Origin: Haloplanus sp. HW8-1
Lineage (GTDB): Archaea > Halobacteriota > Halobacteria > Halobacteriales > Haloferacaceae
Length of the DNA: 64,000 bases
Assembly (NCBI RefSeq): GCF_023703795.1
Contig: NZ_CP098518.1
Coordinates: forward strand, 2,232,001-2,296,000
Reading direction: 5' to 3'
Each line of letters opens with the position of its first letter. Within the stretch, counting starts at the first letter, position 1. A program made the translations under genes and the position numbers. The notes below the pieces were generated by a model, which had not been told where the DNA came from, made no database searches, and saw only the letters and a program-made list of their open reading frames with translations. Of the stretch, positions 26,623 to 34,895 are shown piece by piece.

Positions 26623-26644
26623 ACACTGCCTTTGCAGTCGGGTC

Positions 26645-26652
26645 ACTTAAAC
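26645..26652 (-). promoter_or_regulatory. TATA-like promoter of rnhA
   Basis: The minus strand reads GTTTAAGT 23-30 nt before the ATG at 26622, leaderless spacing. It decides the start in favour of 26622 over the upstream ATG at 26646. Confidence 0.45.
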
Positions 26653-26684
26653 GTACGGCGCCGAGGGACCCGCGACGGGTCCGA

Positions 26685-26912
26685 TCAGTCGGCGTTGACC
26701 GGACCGTGGTCGGCCGCCGACCTGCCCGACCGCGTCCCGTCGGCGACGACCGGACCGTTGACGAACAGCGCGTGGCCGACGACCAGTGCCGCGACCGCCG
26801 CCCCGACGGGGATCGCGGCCATAGGGTCGACGCCGGCGGCACGGAGTGCCCCGGTGATGCCTACGAGCGCTACGGGAACGAGGCCGAGTACGTAGTCGTA
26901 GTAGTTGGGCAT
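26685..26912 (-). CDS. Small two-helix membrane protein
   Basis: 75 residues from the ATG at 26912 (MPNYYDYVLGLVPV). Two hydrophobic segments (about 5-27 and 32-52) precede a short polar tail. No motif indicates function. It seems a single-gene unit between rnhA and a major-facilitator gene, with an AATTATG TATA-like element about 35 nt upstream. I recognise it only as the kind of small haloarchaeal membrane protein annotated as hypothetical. Confidence 0.7.
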   Translation of the reverse strand: MPNYYDYVLGLVPVALVGITGALRAAGVDPMAAIPVGAAVAALVVGHALFVNGPVVADGTRSGRSAADHGPVNAD

Positions 26913-27108
26913 ATGTCCGATCAGTTTGACACTATTCGCGGGCGTCACATAATTCTTTCGCGTAGGTGTTCGAAATCCACGGCACCTTCTTCCGGAAACC
27001 AATCCATTGATTTTCCATAACTTATGACCGTCACACCCCCATCGACGATCATTATATTTCACGCTTCGATTGATCAGAATTAAGGCTGCTCACCTCGTTC
27101 GTTCGGTC

Positions 27109-28395
27109 GTGAACGGAAACGATCGCTCGATCGTTGGACTGCTGATGCTCGCACACGGGATGGTCCACACGTACGAGTTGTCCCTCCCTATCTTCGTCTC
27201 CATCTGGCTCGCCGAGTTCGACGTGATCGCCATTGCAGGCGTGGAGGTCGGCGTCACCCGTGCGACCCTGGGGCTGGTCGTCACCGCGGGATACGGCTTG
27301 TTCGGGCTGGGCGCGCTCCCGGGGGGCGTACTCGTCGACCGCCTCGGATCGCGCCGACTCATCGCCGCCTGCTTGTTCGGGATGGGCGGCTCCTTCGCCC
27401 TCCTCGGCGTCGCGCCGGGTCTCGTCGTGGTGACGGTCTCTCTCTTGCTGTGGGGACTCGCCGCGAGCGTCTACCACCCCGCCGGGTTGACGCTCATCAG
27501 CAAGGGCGTCACGGATCGAGGCACCGGGTTCGCCTACCACGGGGTGGCCGGCAACGTCGGTATCGGACTCGGTCCCCTTCTGACGGCGGTCCTCCTGCTC
27601 GTCTTCGACTGGACGACGGTGGCGGCGGTGCTCGCGCTCCCCGCCGTCCTCGCCGGCGCGTACGCCGCCCGCGCGGAGTTCGACGAGACGGCTGCGGTCG
27701 GCGTCCACGCCACCGACGGCGGTGACGTCGACGCCCGGACGAACGGCGTCGGCTCGCTCGCGGAGTTTCTCGACGAATCCGGAGCCCTGTTCGTCGGCGC
27801 GTTCCTGCTCGTCTTCGTGATCGTCATGGCGAACGGTCTGTACTACCGCGGCGTGTTGACCTTCCTCCCGGACCTGCTCGAGGGACTTCCCGGCTTCGAG
27901 CCCGTGCCCCTCTCCGCGTTCCTCCCGGGCGTCGAGACCGGTGGACGCACCCTCAATCCGGAGCGGTACTTCTACGCCGGCCTCCTGCTCGTGGGCGTCG
28001 GTGGACAGTATCTCGGCGGGAAGCTCACCGACCGGTTCTCCCCGGGGTACTGCCTCGCCGGGATCTTCGGTCTCCTGGCCGTCCTCGCGCTGGCCTTTCT
28101 GCCGGTGGCATCGCTCGGGATCGGGCCCCTGCTCGTCTTCGGTGCGGCGTTCGGCGTCACGCTCTTCGCCGTCCAGCCGCTCTACCAGGCGACCGTCGCC
28201 GACCACACGCCCGCCGGGAGCCGCGGCCTCTCCTATGGCTACACCTACCTCGGCACGTTCGGCGTGGGAGCGCTGGGCGGGGCCGTCGCCGGCGGCGTCC
28301 TCACGTACGCCGACGCCGGAACGCTGTTCGCCGTGCTCGCGGGCGTCGCCGTCGTCGCCTCGGCGCTCGCCCTCGCCCTCGTCCGCCGATACTGA
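27109..28395 (+). CDS. Major facilitator superfamily transporter
   Basis: 428 residues if the GTG at 27109 is the start; an ATG at 27145 is possible, and a TTG at 27070 is unlikely. About 12 hydrophobic segments, with the MFS loop motif GGVLVDRLGSRRLIA between helices 2 and 3 and a related GGKLTDRFSPGY in the second half. Substrate is unknown. It ends next to the convergent DUF3054 gene (adjacent stop codons TGATCA). A TATATTT element lies about 50 nt upstream of the GTG. Confidence 0.85.
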   Translation: MNGNDRSIVGLLMLAHGMVHTYELSLPIFVSIWLAEFDVIAIAGVEVGVTRATLGLVVTAGYGLFGLGALPGGVLVDRLGSRRLIAACLFGMGGSFALLGVAPGLVVVTVSLLLWGLAASVYHPAGLTLISKGVTDRGTGFAYHGVAGNVGIGLGPLLTAVLLLVFDWTTVAAVLALPAVLAGAYAARAEFDETAAVGVHATDGGDVDARTNGVGSLAEFLDESGALFVGAFLLVFVIVMANGLYYRGVLTFLPDLLEGLPGFEPVPLSAFLPGVETGGRTLNPERYFYAGLLLVGVGGQYLGGKLTDRFSPGYCLAGIFGLLAVLALAFLPVASLGIGPLLVFGAAFGVTLFAVQPLYQATVADHTPAGSRGLSYGYTYLGTFGVGALGGAVAGGVLTYADAGTLFAVLAGVAVVASALALALVRRY

Positions 28396-28815
28396 TCACC
28401 GGAGTTTGAAGAAGGCGATCCGCCAGAGTGCGAGGCCGACCAGGCCGACGCCCAAGGAGACGAGCGCGAACGACAGTTGGACCCCGCCGTGGGTGAAAGG
28501 CATCGCCCGGATCCCCAGCGCGATGGCGTCCGCGAGCAGCCACGACCGGAGCGCGAGCGGGACGGCGGCCTTCGCCGACTCCGCGGCGCCGGGCGCGTAG
28601 GCGCCGAGCAGCGGGGCGGCGACGATCCAGCCGAGCAGGAAGGGGGCGATCGCCGCCAGGAGGTAGCCGGGGTTGGCGGTGACGAAGTCGAGGCCGTTGT
28701 GGTGGACCGTGCCCGCGCTGAAGAGGAGCGCGACGGCGATCAGGTCGCCGACCGCGAGCGGCGTCGCACGGCCGTCGAGACGACGGTCGAAGAAGGCTGC
28801 GACTGCGTTTGCCAT
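28396..28815 (-). CDS. DUF3054 family membrane protein
   Basis: 139 residues with four predicted membrane segments (about 22-38, 48-68, 82-100 and 112-133). The pattern AVGDLIAVALLFSAGTVHHN and FLLGWIVAAPLLGAY matches the DUF3054 family, found in archaea and actinobacteria, of unknown function. It is convergent with the MFS gene and followed, on the same strand further left, by nothing close; the methyltransferase gene upstream (28837) is 21 nt away on the same strand, so the two may be co-transcribed. Confidence 0.82.
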   Translation of the reverse strand: MANAVAAFFDRRLDGRATPLAVGDLIAVALLFSAGTVHHNGLDFVTANPGYLLAAIAPFLLGWIVAAPLLGAYAPGAAESAKAAVPLALRSWLLADAIALGIRAMPFTHGGVQLSFALVSLGVGLVGLALWRIAFFKLR

Positions 28816-28836
28816 ATCGGCGCTTTCGGCTGGGGC

Positions 28837-29439
28837 CTAATGGCTCCCTCGCTTCGTCCCGACCACCGTGAACGCGAACCCCCGGTCGAGGACCGTGGTT
28901 TCCAGACCGGCGGCGGCGACGGCACGGGCCGTCGCGTCGGGAGTCCGGAACGTCGAGTCGAAGCCGACGACCCGCTCGGCCGCGACCAGCGCTCGTCCCC
29001 GGAGGGTTCCGGGGTCGAACTCACGGACGACGAGAACCCCACCCGGTCGGAGGACGCGCGCAACTTCCGCGAGCGCGTCCGGGGGGTCCGGGAGGTGATG
29101 GAGGGCGTCGAGGACGACGACGGCGTCGACGCTCTCGTCGCGGACCGGGAGCCGTCCGGCGTCGCCCCGGACCGCCGACGTCCCGCGATCGGCGGCTCGC
29201 CGGAGCATCGCCTCCGAGGCGTCGACCACGATCGACTCCGGCGGACGCTCCTCGCGTCCGCCGACGCGCACCGCTCGTGCCGCCCGCCCAGTTCCGCCCG
29301 CCAGATCGAGCACGCGGTCGACAGGGCGGTTCGCGCGCGACAGTCCCGCCCGGAGCGGCTCCGGGTCCGTCGTCGGTGCGAGCCGATCGTAGAGACGCGC
29401 GACGCGGTCGAAGAAGCGAACGTCGCCGGGACCGTGCAT
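28837..29439 (-). CDS. SAM-dependent methyltransferase
   Basis: 200 residues from the ATG at 29439. A class I methyltransferase core: motif I VLDLAGGTGRAARAV, the acidic residue in IVVDASEAML, DAGRLPVRDESVDAVVVLDALHHL (motifs II-III), and FDPGT-type motif IV region. The closest named group is the UbiE/MenG-type small methyltransferases, but the substrate cannot be assigned. It is divergent from the acetyltransferase gene (58 nt) and 21 nt upstream of DUF3054. Confidence 0.85.
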   Translation of the reverse strand: MHGPGDVRFFDRVARLYDRLAPTTDPEPLRAGLSRANRPVDRVLDLAGGTGRAARAVRVGGREERPPESIVVDASEAMLRRAADRGTSAVRGDAGRLPVRDESVDAVVVLDALHHLPDPPDALAEVARVLRPGGVLVVREFDPGTLRGRALVAAERVVGFDSTFRTPDATARAVAAAGLETTVLDRGFAFTVVGTKRGSH

Positions 29440-29496
29440 ACCTCCCGATCCGCAGCCGAGCGCCAAAGGTTTCGGGGGCGGCCACCTAGAGACGTC

Positions 29497-30111
29497 ATGG
29501 AGTTCGCCTGCCTCGGGTGGCCGCCGGACGCCCCGACGCTCCGTCTGGACTACCGGCGGTTCGCCTACGCGGGCAAGTTCGTCCTCGGCTCGACGGGCAA
29601 GGCGGTCGTCCGCGACGGCGCGGCCGACGACGGCGAGTTCGACGACTGGGTCCTCGCGGCCGCGTCGTTCAGCGCCGATCGCACCGACGCCGACCGTCTC
29701 GTCGTGCGCTACGTGACCGTTCGCGAGAACCGACGGGGAGAGGGACTCGGTCCCCGACTGCTGGCGTTCGTGGCCGATCGGGCCGACGACCGGGGGTACG
29801 ACCGCGTCCGCATCGCGGTCAACAACCCCGTCGCCTACCGCGCCGCCCACCGGGCCGGCTTCGCGTTCACCGGCGCGGAGACGGGACTGGCCGAACTCGT
29901 CTGTGAACGGCCGGCAGCACGGCCCGCCGACCGACCCACCGACCGGTACCGCGACGGGTTGGCGCGGTACCGCGACCGTGACCTCGGCGACGGGATGGCC
30001 GCCCGGCTCGCAGACTGGCTCGACGGCGAGCCGCCGCCGGTCGTCGACCCCCCGGCCGACGCCGACGACGGGAGCGGATCCCGGAGGGCCGACCGCGAAC
30101 CCGGACGTTGA
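29497..30111 (+). CDS. GNAT family N-acetyltransferase
   Basis: 204 residues from the ATG at 29497. The acetyl-CoA pyrophosphate-binding motif is RENRRGEGLGPRLLAFV (R-x-x-G-x-G, about 77-90). The VAYRAAHRAGFAF segment is the typical C-terminal GNAT signature. The C-terminal about 60 residues are acidic and disordered, with AARLADWLDGEPPP. The substrate is unknown. It lies 28 nt before fen1 on the same strand; the two may share a transcript. Confidence 0.85.
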   Translation: MEFACLGWPPDAPTLRLDYRRFAYAGKFVLGSTGKAVVRDGAADDGEFDDWVLAAASFSADRTDADRLVVRYVTVRENRRGEGLGPRLLAFVADRADDRGYDRVRIAVNNPVAYRAAHRAGFAFTGAETGLAELVCERPAARPADRPTDRYRDGLARYRDRDLGDGMAARLADWLDGEPPPVVDPPADADDGSGSRRADREPGR

Positions 30112-30138
30112 AAGTTCACGGCCCCGTACCTACCCTCG

Positions 30139-31119
30139 ATGGGCAACGCTGACCTCCGGCAACTCGCCGCCCTCTCGGACGTGTCCTGGGAGGAGGTGGC
30201 AAACAGTGTCGTCGCCGTCGACGCGCACAACTGGCTGTATCGCTACCTCACGACGACGGTCAAGTGGACCACCGACGACGTGTACACCACCGCGGCGGGA
30301 GAAGAGGTGGCGAACCTCGTCGGTATCGTTCAGGGACTCCCCCGGTTCTTCGAACACGACCTGACGCCCGTCTTCGTCTTCGACGGCGGCGTCACGGAGC
30401 TGAAAGCCGACGAGGTGGCCGAGCGACGGGAGCAGCGCGAACGCGCCGAGGAGCGACTGGCCGACGCCGAGGAGCGCGGCGACGCCGTCGAGGCCGCTCG
30501 CCTCGAAGCACGAACCCAGCGGCTCACGGACGTGATCCTGGCGACCACCCGGGAACTCCTCTCCCTGCTTGACGTCCCGGTCGTCGACGCGCCCGCGGAG
30601 GGCGAGGCACAGGCAGCACATATGGCTCGCCGGGGCGACGTCGACTACGCGGGCAGCGAGGACTACGACACCCTGCTGTTCGGCGCACCGCTGACACTCC
30701 GCCAACTGACGAGCAAGGGATCGCCGGAGCTGATGGATCTGGCGGCGACCCTCGACCGACACGGCATCAGCTGGGAGGGACTGATCGACGTGGCGATCCT
30801 CTGTGGGACGGATTTCAACCCCGGGGTCGACGGCGTCGGCCCGAAGACCGCGCTCCGGGCCATCGAGGAACACGGTGACCTGTGGGCTGTCCTCGACGCC
30901 GAGGGCTGGCAGGTTGCCAACGCCGACCGCGTTCGGGACCTCTTTCGGGATCCCCCGGTGACCGACGACTACGCGGTCGACCTCGATATCGACCCGGACG
31001 TGGCCGCCGCCCGCGAGTACGTCACCGAGGAGTGGGAGGTCGACGCGGACGAAGTGGCTCGCGGGTTCGAACGCATCGAGGAGTCGCTGGTACAGACGGG
31101 ACTGGACCGCTGGACCTGA
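30139..31119 (+). CDS. fen1: Flap endonuclease 1
   Basis: 326 residues. It removes 5' flaps during Okazaki-fragment maturation and repair. Two-metal acids are visible: [14 protein letters not shown] (Asp27), TPVFVFDGG (Asp about 80), [11 protein letters not shown] (Glu pair about 153-155), [12 protein letters not shown] (Asp pair), and [18 protein letters not shown] (Asp plus helix-turn-helix H3TH). The C-terminus ends QTGLDRWT, a PCNA-binding PIP box. The start MGNADLRQL matches the conserved N-terminus after Met-Gly. It follows the acetyltransferase gene at 28 nt. Confidence 0.95.
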   Translation: MGNADLRQLAALSDVSWEEVANSVVAVDAHNWLYRYLTTTVKWTTDDVYTTAAGEEVANLVGIVQGLPRFFEHDLTPVFVFDGGVTELKADEVAERREQRERAEERLADAEERGDAVEAARLEARTQRLTDVILATTRELLSLLDVPVVDAPAEGEAQAAHMARRGDVDYAGSEDYDTLLFGAPLTLRQLTSKGSPELMDLAATLDRHGISWEGLIDVAILCGTDFNPGVDGVGPKTALRAIEEHGDLWAVLDAEGWQVANADRVRDLFRDPPVTDDYAVDLDIDPDVAAAREYVTEEWEVDADEVARGFERIEESLVQTGLDRWT

Positions 31120-31187
31120 CTGGACCGCGGGGCGTCGCGACCCCCGCGTAGGTGGGTTTTTCATCCGGGCACGCGAGTATCGCCACC

Positions 31188-32351
31188 ATGGCGGAGTTTC
31201 GACTGGCCCGGTTTCGCCTCGGGTGGTGGAGTCTCGGACTCGCCCTCGGGGCTGCACTGACCTACGTCGTCTACGCCTTCGTCGGGACGTTCGTCTTCGG
31301 CGTGTTCATCTACTACGCCACCCGGCCCATCTACCGCCGGCTCCGGCGAGTGATCCGCCCCCCGAGCCTGGCGGCTGCCGTCTCGCTGTTTGCGCTCGCG
31401 CTCCCCGCGCTCCTGCTGGTGATCTACGCCCTGAGCATCGCCCTCCGTGAACTACTGAAATACGTCAGCAGCGGGGCCTTCGACCCCTCTCGGTGGCCGT
31501 TTCTCGACGCCCAGACGCTCGACAACGTCGCCGACCCGGCAGCGCTACTCGGACTCGATCCGGAGCGGTACCTCTCGGCCGAGGGGCTGCGGTCGCTGCT
31601 CGCGTCGCTCGGCTCGGCGGCCGACACCATGGCCTTCCTCGGTGTTGGCGCCATTCACCTGTTCGTCATGCTCGCGCTCGCCTTCTACCTGCTCCGTGAC
31701 GGGGGCCGGCTCTCCCGGTGGGCGCTCGGCCGGTTCGGCGACGACCGCGGCATCCTCGAGGCGTACGGCCGCGCCGTCGATCGTGATTTCAAGGGTATCT
31801 TCTTCGGGAACATCCTCAACGCGGTGCTGACCGGGAGCATCGCCGTACTGACGTACTCCGTCCTGAACGTCTACGCGCCGGCGGGGCTCCGCATCCCGGC
31901 TGCGCCCCTCGTTGGACTGCTCGCTGGCGTCGCGAGCCTGGTCCCCATCGTCGGCATGAAACTCGTCTACGTGCCGGTGGCTGTCTACCTCGCCGGCGTC
32001 GGATTGCTGACCGATCCGACCGCGCTCTGGTTCGTCGCCGCCTTCGCGTTGCTCTCGTTCGTCGTCGTCGACACCATCCCCGACCTCGTCCTCCGCCCGT
32101 ACGTCTCCGGGCGGAGCCTCCACGTCGGGAGCCTGATGATCGCCTACACCTTCGGCCCGCTCCTCTTTGGCTGGTACGGCATCTTCCTCGCGCCGATGCT
32201 ACTGGTCCTGATCGTCCACTTCGCACGGCTGGTGTTACCCGAACTCGTCGGGACGAAGCCCATCCAGCCCTACGCTGTCGACCCCGGGACCCTGAGCGTC
32301 GACGCGGCCGTCGACTCGGATACCGAGGACGACGCGGATTCACAGGACTGA
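31188..32351 (+). CDS. AI-2E family transporter-like membrane protein
   Basis: 387 residues from the ATG at 31188. About seven to eight hydrophobic segments with the family pattern: a short N-terminal pair, a soluble insert (about 100-150), then FYLLRDGG and the FLGVGAIHLFVMLALA region, and a conserved C-terminal PDLVLRPYVSGRSLHVGSLM and GPLLFGWYGIFLAPM. The family (DUF20) includes proposed autoinducer-2 exporters and ion antiporters, so the substrate is uncertain. The acidic tail (TEDDADSQD) is usual for haloarchaea. Confidence 0.88.
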   Translation: MAEFRLARFRLGWWSLGLALGAALTYVVYAFVGTFVFGVFIYYATRPIYRRLRRVIRPPSLAAAVSLFALALPALLLVIYALSIALRELLKYVSSGAFDPSRWPFLDAQTLDNVADPAALLGLDPERYLSAEGLRSLLASLGSAADTMAFLGVGAIHLFVMLALAFYLLRDGGRLSRWALGRFGDDRGILEAYGRAVDRDFKGIFFGNILNAVLTGSIAVLTYSVLNVYAPAGLRIPAAPLVGLLAGVASLVPIVGMKLVYVPVAVYLAGVGLLTDPTALWFVAAFALLSFVVVDTIPDLVLRPYVSGRSLHVGSLMIAYTFGPLLFGWYGIFLAPMLLVLIVHFARLVLPELVGTKPIQPYAVDPGTLSVDAAVDSDTEDDADSQD

Positions 32352-32384
32352 GACGACGAGGCCGCGGAGCGGTCGCTCGCGACG

Positions 32385-32490
32385 TTGGTACAAAAGGAAA
32401 GCAAGCCACGCGAAAATCGCGTGGAAGCTTGCCGCCCTGAATTGGTCCCCGCTGACGCTTCGGCCCTCCAGACGAAGCGTCACCTGATAA
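32385..32490 (-). ncRNA. Candidate small RNA with two perfect hairpins
   Basis: On the minus strand a TATA-like TTTATGA (32505-32511) lies about 25 nt before a predicted start near 32482. The transcript would open with a 10-bp perfect stem TGACGCTTCG/CGAAGCGTCA (32453-32462 with 32473-32482, 10-nt loop). A single-stranded spacer of about 20 nt follows, then a second stem, GCAAGC/GCTTGC plus CACGCGA/TCGCGTG with a three-nt bulge and AAA loop (32401-32432), and ends in TTTCCTTTTG (32391-32400), like a terminator. It lies just downstream of the 48-residue gene, so a processed 3' leader or tail is possible. No family was recognised. Confidence 0.55.
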
Positions 32491-32526
32491 TCCGAGGTCG
32501 GATGTCATAAAGGTACCGCCTCGCCG

Positions 32527-32673
32527 CTACATGTGTTCCTCTTCCAACACCCAACCCAGCGCACGTTTGTAGTGTGTGAACAGTTGTCTGACGCCCTCGT
32601 GGCGCATCTCCTCGTCGGCAAGTTGTGCTTCGAGGAACTCGTACTGCTCGCGTACCTCGCTTTCGTCGCGCAT
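32527..32673 (-). CDS. Small acidic hypothetical protein
   Basis: 48 residues from the ATG at 32673 (MRDESEVREQYEFLEAQL); a longer reading from ATG 32751 would overlap the divergent gene's start, so I prefer the shorter. The sequence is mostly helical, with Glu/Arg/Gln charges, and no Cys or hydrophobic segment. It is of the size and composition of many small haloarchaeal hypothetical proteins. It is divergent from the zinc-ribbon gene at 32750 and upstream of the RNA candidate. Confidence 0.6.
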   Translation of the reverse strand: MRDESEVREQYEFLEAQLADEEMRHEGVRQLFTHYKRALGWVLEEEHM

Positions 32674-32749
32674 GGCGGCTGATCGGACGCCGGGCACCTG
32701 TATCCTCGGGGAACGCCGACCTTTTGTCGTCGCCGAGCGAACGGCGGGC

Positions 32750-33454
32750 ATGAAGATCCGCGGCCGACGGGAGTGTCGGGACTGTGGCTGCCGGTGGTCG
32801 TACTACGAGACGGGGAGTGTCGCGTGCCCGGACTGCGAGAGCCTCCGCAGCGTCGGGGTCGACGAGGATCGAACCCTCCATACGGATGCGCCCGCGACGC
32901 TCGATCTGACGCCGTACCGGACCGCCGCGGCGGACGACGACCTCCACGCCGTCGTCGACGACTGCAAGAGCGACCTGCGGGCGTACCTCCGGCGGCGCGG
33001 CTTCGTCGACGGGGGCACGCTCCGCCCGCTCGACGAGACGGTGGTCGCCGCGGCCGAACTGCTCCAGGTCGTCGACGCGTTCGACCGACGCCGCTCGCCG
33101 ACCGACGCCGAACACACGTACCTGCTCGCCCTCCTGCGCGACGCTGACGGGGGGGAGCGCCCCAGTCCCGACGCCGTCCCCGAGGAACTGGCCGCGGCCC
33201 GCGGCCTGGGCGATGCGAACGCCGTCGACGCGTACCGTCGGGACCTGCTGGAGTGGCTCGACGACCATCCGGACGGGGCGGCCAGGCGGACCCTCGGGAC
33301 GCTCCGCGAACGGGTCAAGCGGGTGGAGGCGCTCCAGGGCGACGTCTCCCCGTCGGCGGCCGAAGCGCTGGTACGGGCGGCCCGCGAGGTGGGGACCTAC
33401 CTCGCCGATGGCGACGACTCGGCGCTGGCGGCCGCGCGCGACCGGTTAGGGTAG
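32750..33454 (+). CDS. Haloarchaeal zinc-ribbon protein (DUF7117-like)
   Basis: 234 residues from the ATG at 32750. The N-terminus is a TFIIB/TFIIS-like zinc ribbon: CRDCGCRW and CPDCESL (two CxxC). The rest (about 55-234) is helical with many acidic residues and no obvious motif. I recall this family as DUF7117, found only in haloarchaea. It may bind nucleic acid through the ribbon; function is unknown. A box CCTTTTGTC about 25-30 nt upstream could be its promoter. Its last 9 bp overlap the convergent folD gene. Confidence 0.75.
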   Translation: MKIRGRRECRDCGCRWSYYETGSVACPDCESLRSVGVDEDRTLHTDAPATLDLTPYRTAAADDDLHAVVDDCKSDLRAYLRRRGFVDGGTLRPLDETVVAAAELLQVVDAFDRRRSPTDAEHTYLLALLRDADGGERPSPDAVPEELAAARGLGDANAVDAYRRDLLEWLDDHPDGAARRTLGTLRERVKRVEALQGDVSPSAAEALVRAAREVGTYLADGDDSALAAARDRLG

Positions 33455-34333
33455 GTCGACCGGCACGTCGGCCTGTCGACCCGTCGCCGTGACGGTGTTG
33501 TAGAGGAGCATCGCACGGGTCATCGGCCCGACGCCGCCGGGGACGGGCGTGATGGCTCGTGCCTTTTCCCGTGCGCTCTGGAAGTCCACGTCGCCGACGA
33601 GCGTCGACTCGCCCCCGCGCTCGACGCGGTTGACACCCACGTCGATCACGACGGTGCCCTCGGTGAGCATCGATCCGTCGACGAGTTCGGGGACGCCGGC
33701 GGCCGCGACCACCACGTCCGCGCGTCGGGTCTTCTCCGCCAGGTTCTCGGTGCGGGAGTGACAGACCGTCACCGTCGCGTTGCCGTAGTCGGCCTTCTGT
33801 ATCAGGAGATTGGCGAGCGGTTTGCCGACGATGTTCGACCGCCCGACGACGGTCACGTCGGCACCCTCCATCTCCACGTCCGCCGCGTCGAGGAGTTTCA
33901 GGACCCCGTGGGGTGTACAGGGTTTGAACACGGGGTCGCCGGCCACCAGCCGACCGACGTTCTCTGGGTGGAAGCCGTCCACGTCCTTCGCGGGATCGAT
34001 GGCCCGGATCACGTTCCGGTCCTCGATGTGGTCCGGGACGGGCATCTGGACGAGGATACCGTTCACCTCGGGGTCGGCGTTCAGATCCTCGACCGTGTCG
34101 AACAGCGCCGCGGCGGGCGCCTCGGGATCGAGTTCCACGTCGCGGGCCTCGATGCCCACCTCCGCACAGTCCTGCTGTTTCATCGAGACGTACGTCTCGC
34201 TGGCGGGGTCGTCGCTCATGAGGACGGTCGCGAGCGTGGGCGTCACCCCGGCGTCGGCGAGCGTCCCGATGGCACCCGAGAGGCCGTCGCGTACGTCCGC
34301 CGCCACCGCGTCGCCGTCGATAACGAGGGTCAT
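33446..34333 (-). CDS. folD: Methylenetetrahydrofolate dehydrogenase / cyclohydrolase (FolD)
   Basis: 295 residues from the ATG at 34333. Bifunctional FolD interconverts methylene-, methenyl- and formyl-tetrahydrofolate. The substrate-site Lys is in YVSMKQQDC, with GILVQMPVPDHI, KDVDGFHPENVGRL and the NADP-site VVGRSNIVGKPLANLL, plus VIDVGVNR and TPVPGGVGPMTRAML at the end. It is often linked to glyA in one-carbon metabolism, as here with glyA 1.7 kb to the right. It diverges from the UspA gene. Confidence 0.95.
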   Translation of the reverse strand: MTLVIDGDAVAADVRDGLSGAIGTLADAGVTPTLATVLMSDDPASETYVSMKQQDCAEVGIEARDVELDPEAPAAALFDTVEDLNADPEVNGILVQMPVPDHIEDRNVIRAIDPAKDVDGFHPENVGRLVAGDPVFKPCTPHGVLKLLDAADVEMEGADVTVVGRSNIVGKPLANLLIQKADYGNATVTVCHSRTENLAEKTRRADVVVAAAGVPELVDGSMLTEGTVVIDVGVNRVERGGESTLVGDVDFQSAREKARAITPVPGGVGPMTRAMLLYNTVTATGRQADVPVDLP

Positions 34334-34438
34334 GCACGAATCCGGACCGCGCGTGTTCTTCAAGCCTCCGCTTGTCGCAGTGTCGCACCGTGGGGACGAC
34401 GGTGCAGGTTTTTCACGCGTGCCGCCGAATCGGCGAAT

Positions 34439-34888
34439 ATGTACGAGAACATCCTGCTCGCGACGGACGGAAGCATCGCCTCGAGGGACGCGACGGCACA
34501 CGCGATCGGCCTGGCCGACCTCCACGACGCCATGTTGCACGCCCTCTATGTCGTCGACAGCGACGTCTACTCCGCGTATAGCGGCGACGAGTACGTCGAC
34601 GAACACGAGGGACCGGAACACGGCCTCGAAGAGGCCGGCGAGGACGCGCTCGCGACGGTGACCGATCGGGCGGCCGACCGCGGCGTCGAGGTGATCGAGA
34701 CGCTTCGACACGGCCGCCCACACGAGGAAATCGTCGACTACGCGGACGAGGAGTCCGTCGACCTGATCGTCCTCGGCACCCGGCGTCACCCCGAGGAGTA
34801 CCGCAGTCTCCTCGGTTCGGTCACCGACCGCGTCGTCCGCCTGTCCGACGAACCGGTGGTCGTCGTCAAGACGCCGGTGGAGTCGTGA
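34439..34888 (+). CDS. Universal stress protein (UspA family)
   Basis: 149 residues from the ATG at 34439. Fits the UspA fold: YENILLATDGSIAS at the start, ATP-binding signature region GTRRHPEEYRSLLGSVTDRVV near the end (G-x(2-3)-G-type loop partly degenerate). The second Gly of the strict ATP motif is not evident, so nucleotide binding is uncertain. Single-domain, soluble. It is divergent from folD (about 105 nt) and convergent with the histidine kinase gene, whose stop is 8 nt away. Confidence 0.88.
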   Translation: MYENILLATDGSIASRDATAHAIGLADLHDAMLHALYVVDSDVYSAYSGDEYVDEHEGPEHGLEEAGEDALATVTDRAADRGVEVIETLRHGRPHEEIVDYADEESVDLIVLGTRRHPEEYRSLLGSVTDRVVRLSDEPVVVVKTPVES

Positions 34889-34895
34889 CGGAACG

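Noticed and set aside
27070..27108. TTG start for the MFS transporter
   Set aside because: TTG starts are rare in haloarchaea and a GTG at 27109 begins just before the first membrane segment.
28477..29496. N-terminal extension of the acetyltransferase gene
   Set aside because: It runs antisense to the DUF3054 and methyltransferase genes; the ATG at 29497 starts the recognisable domain.
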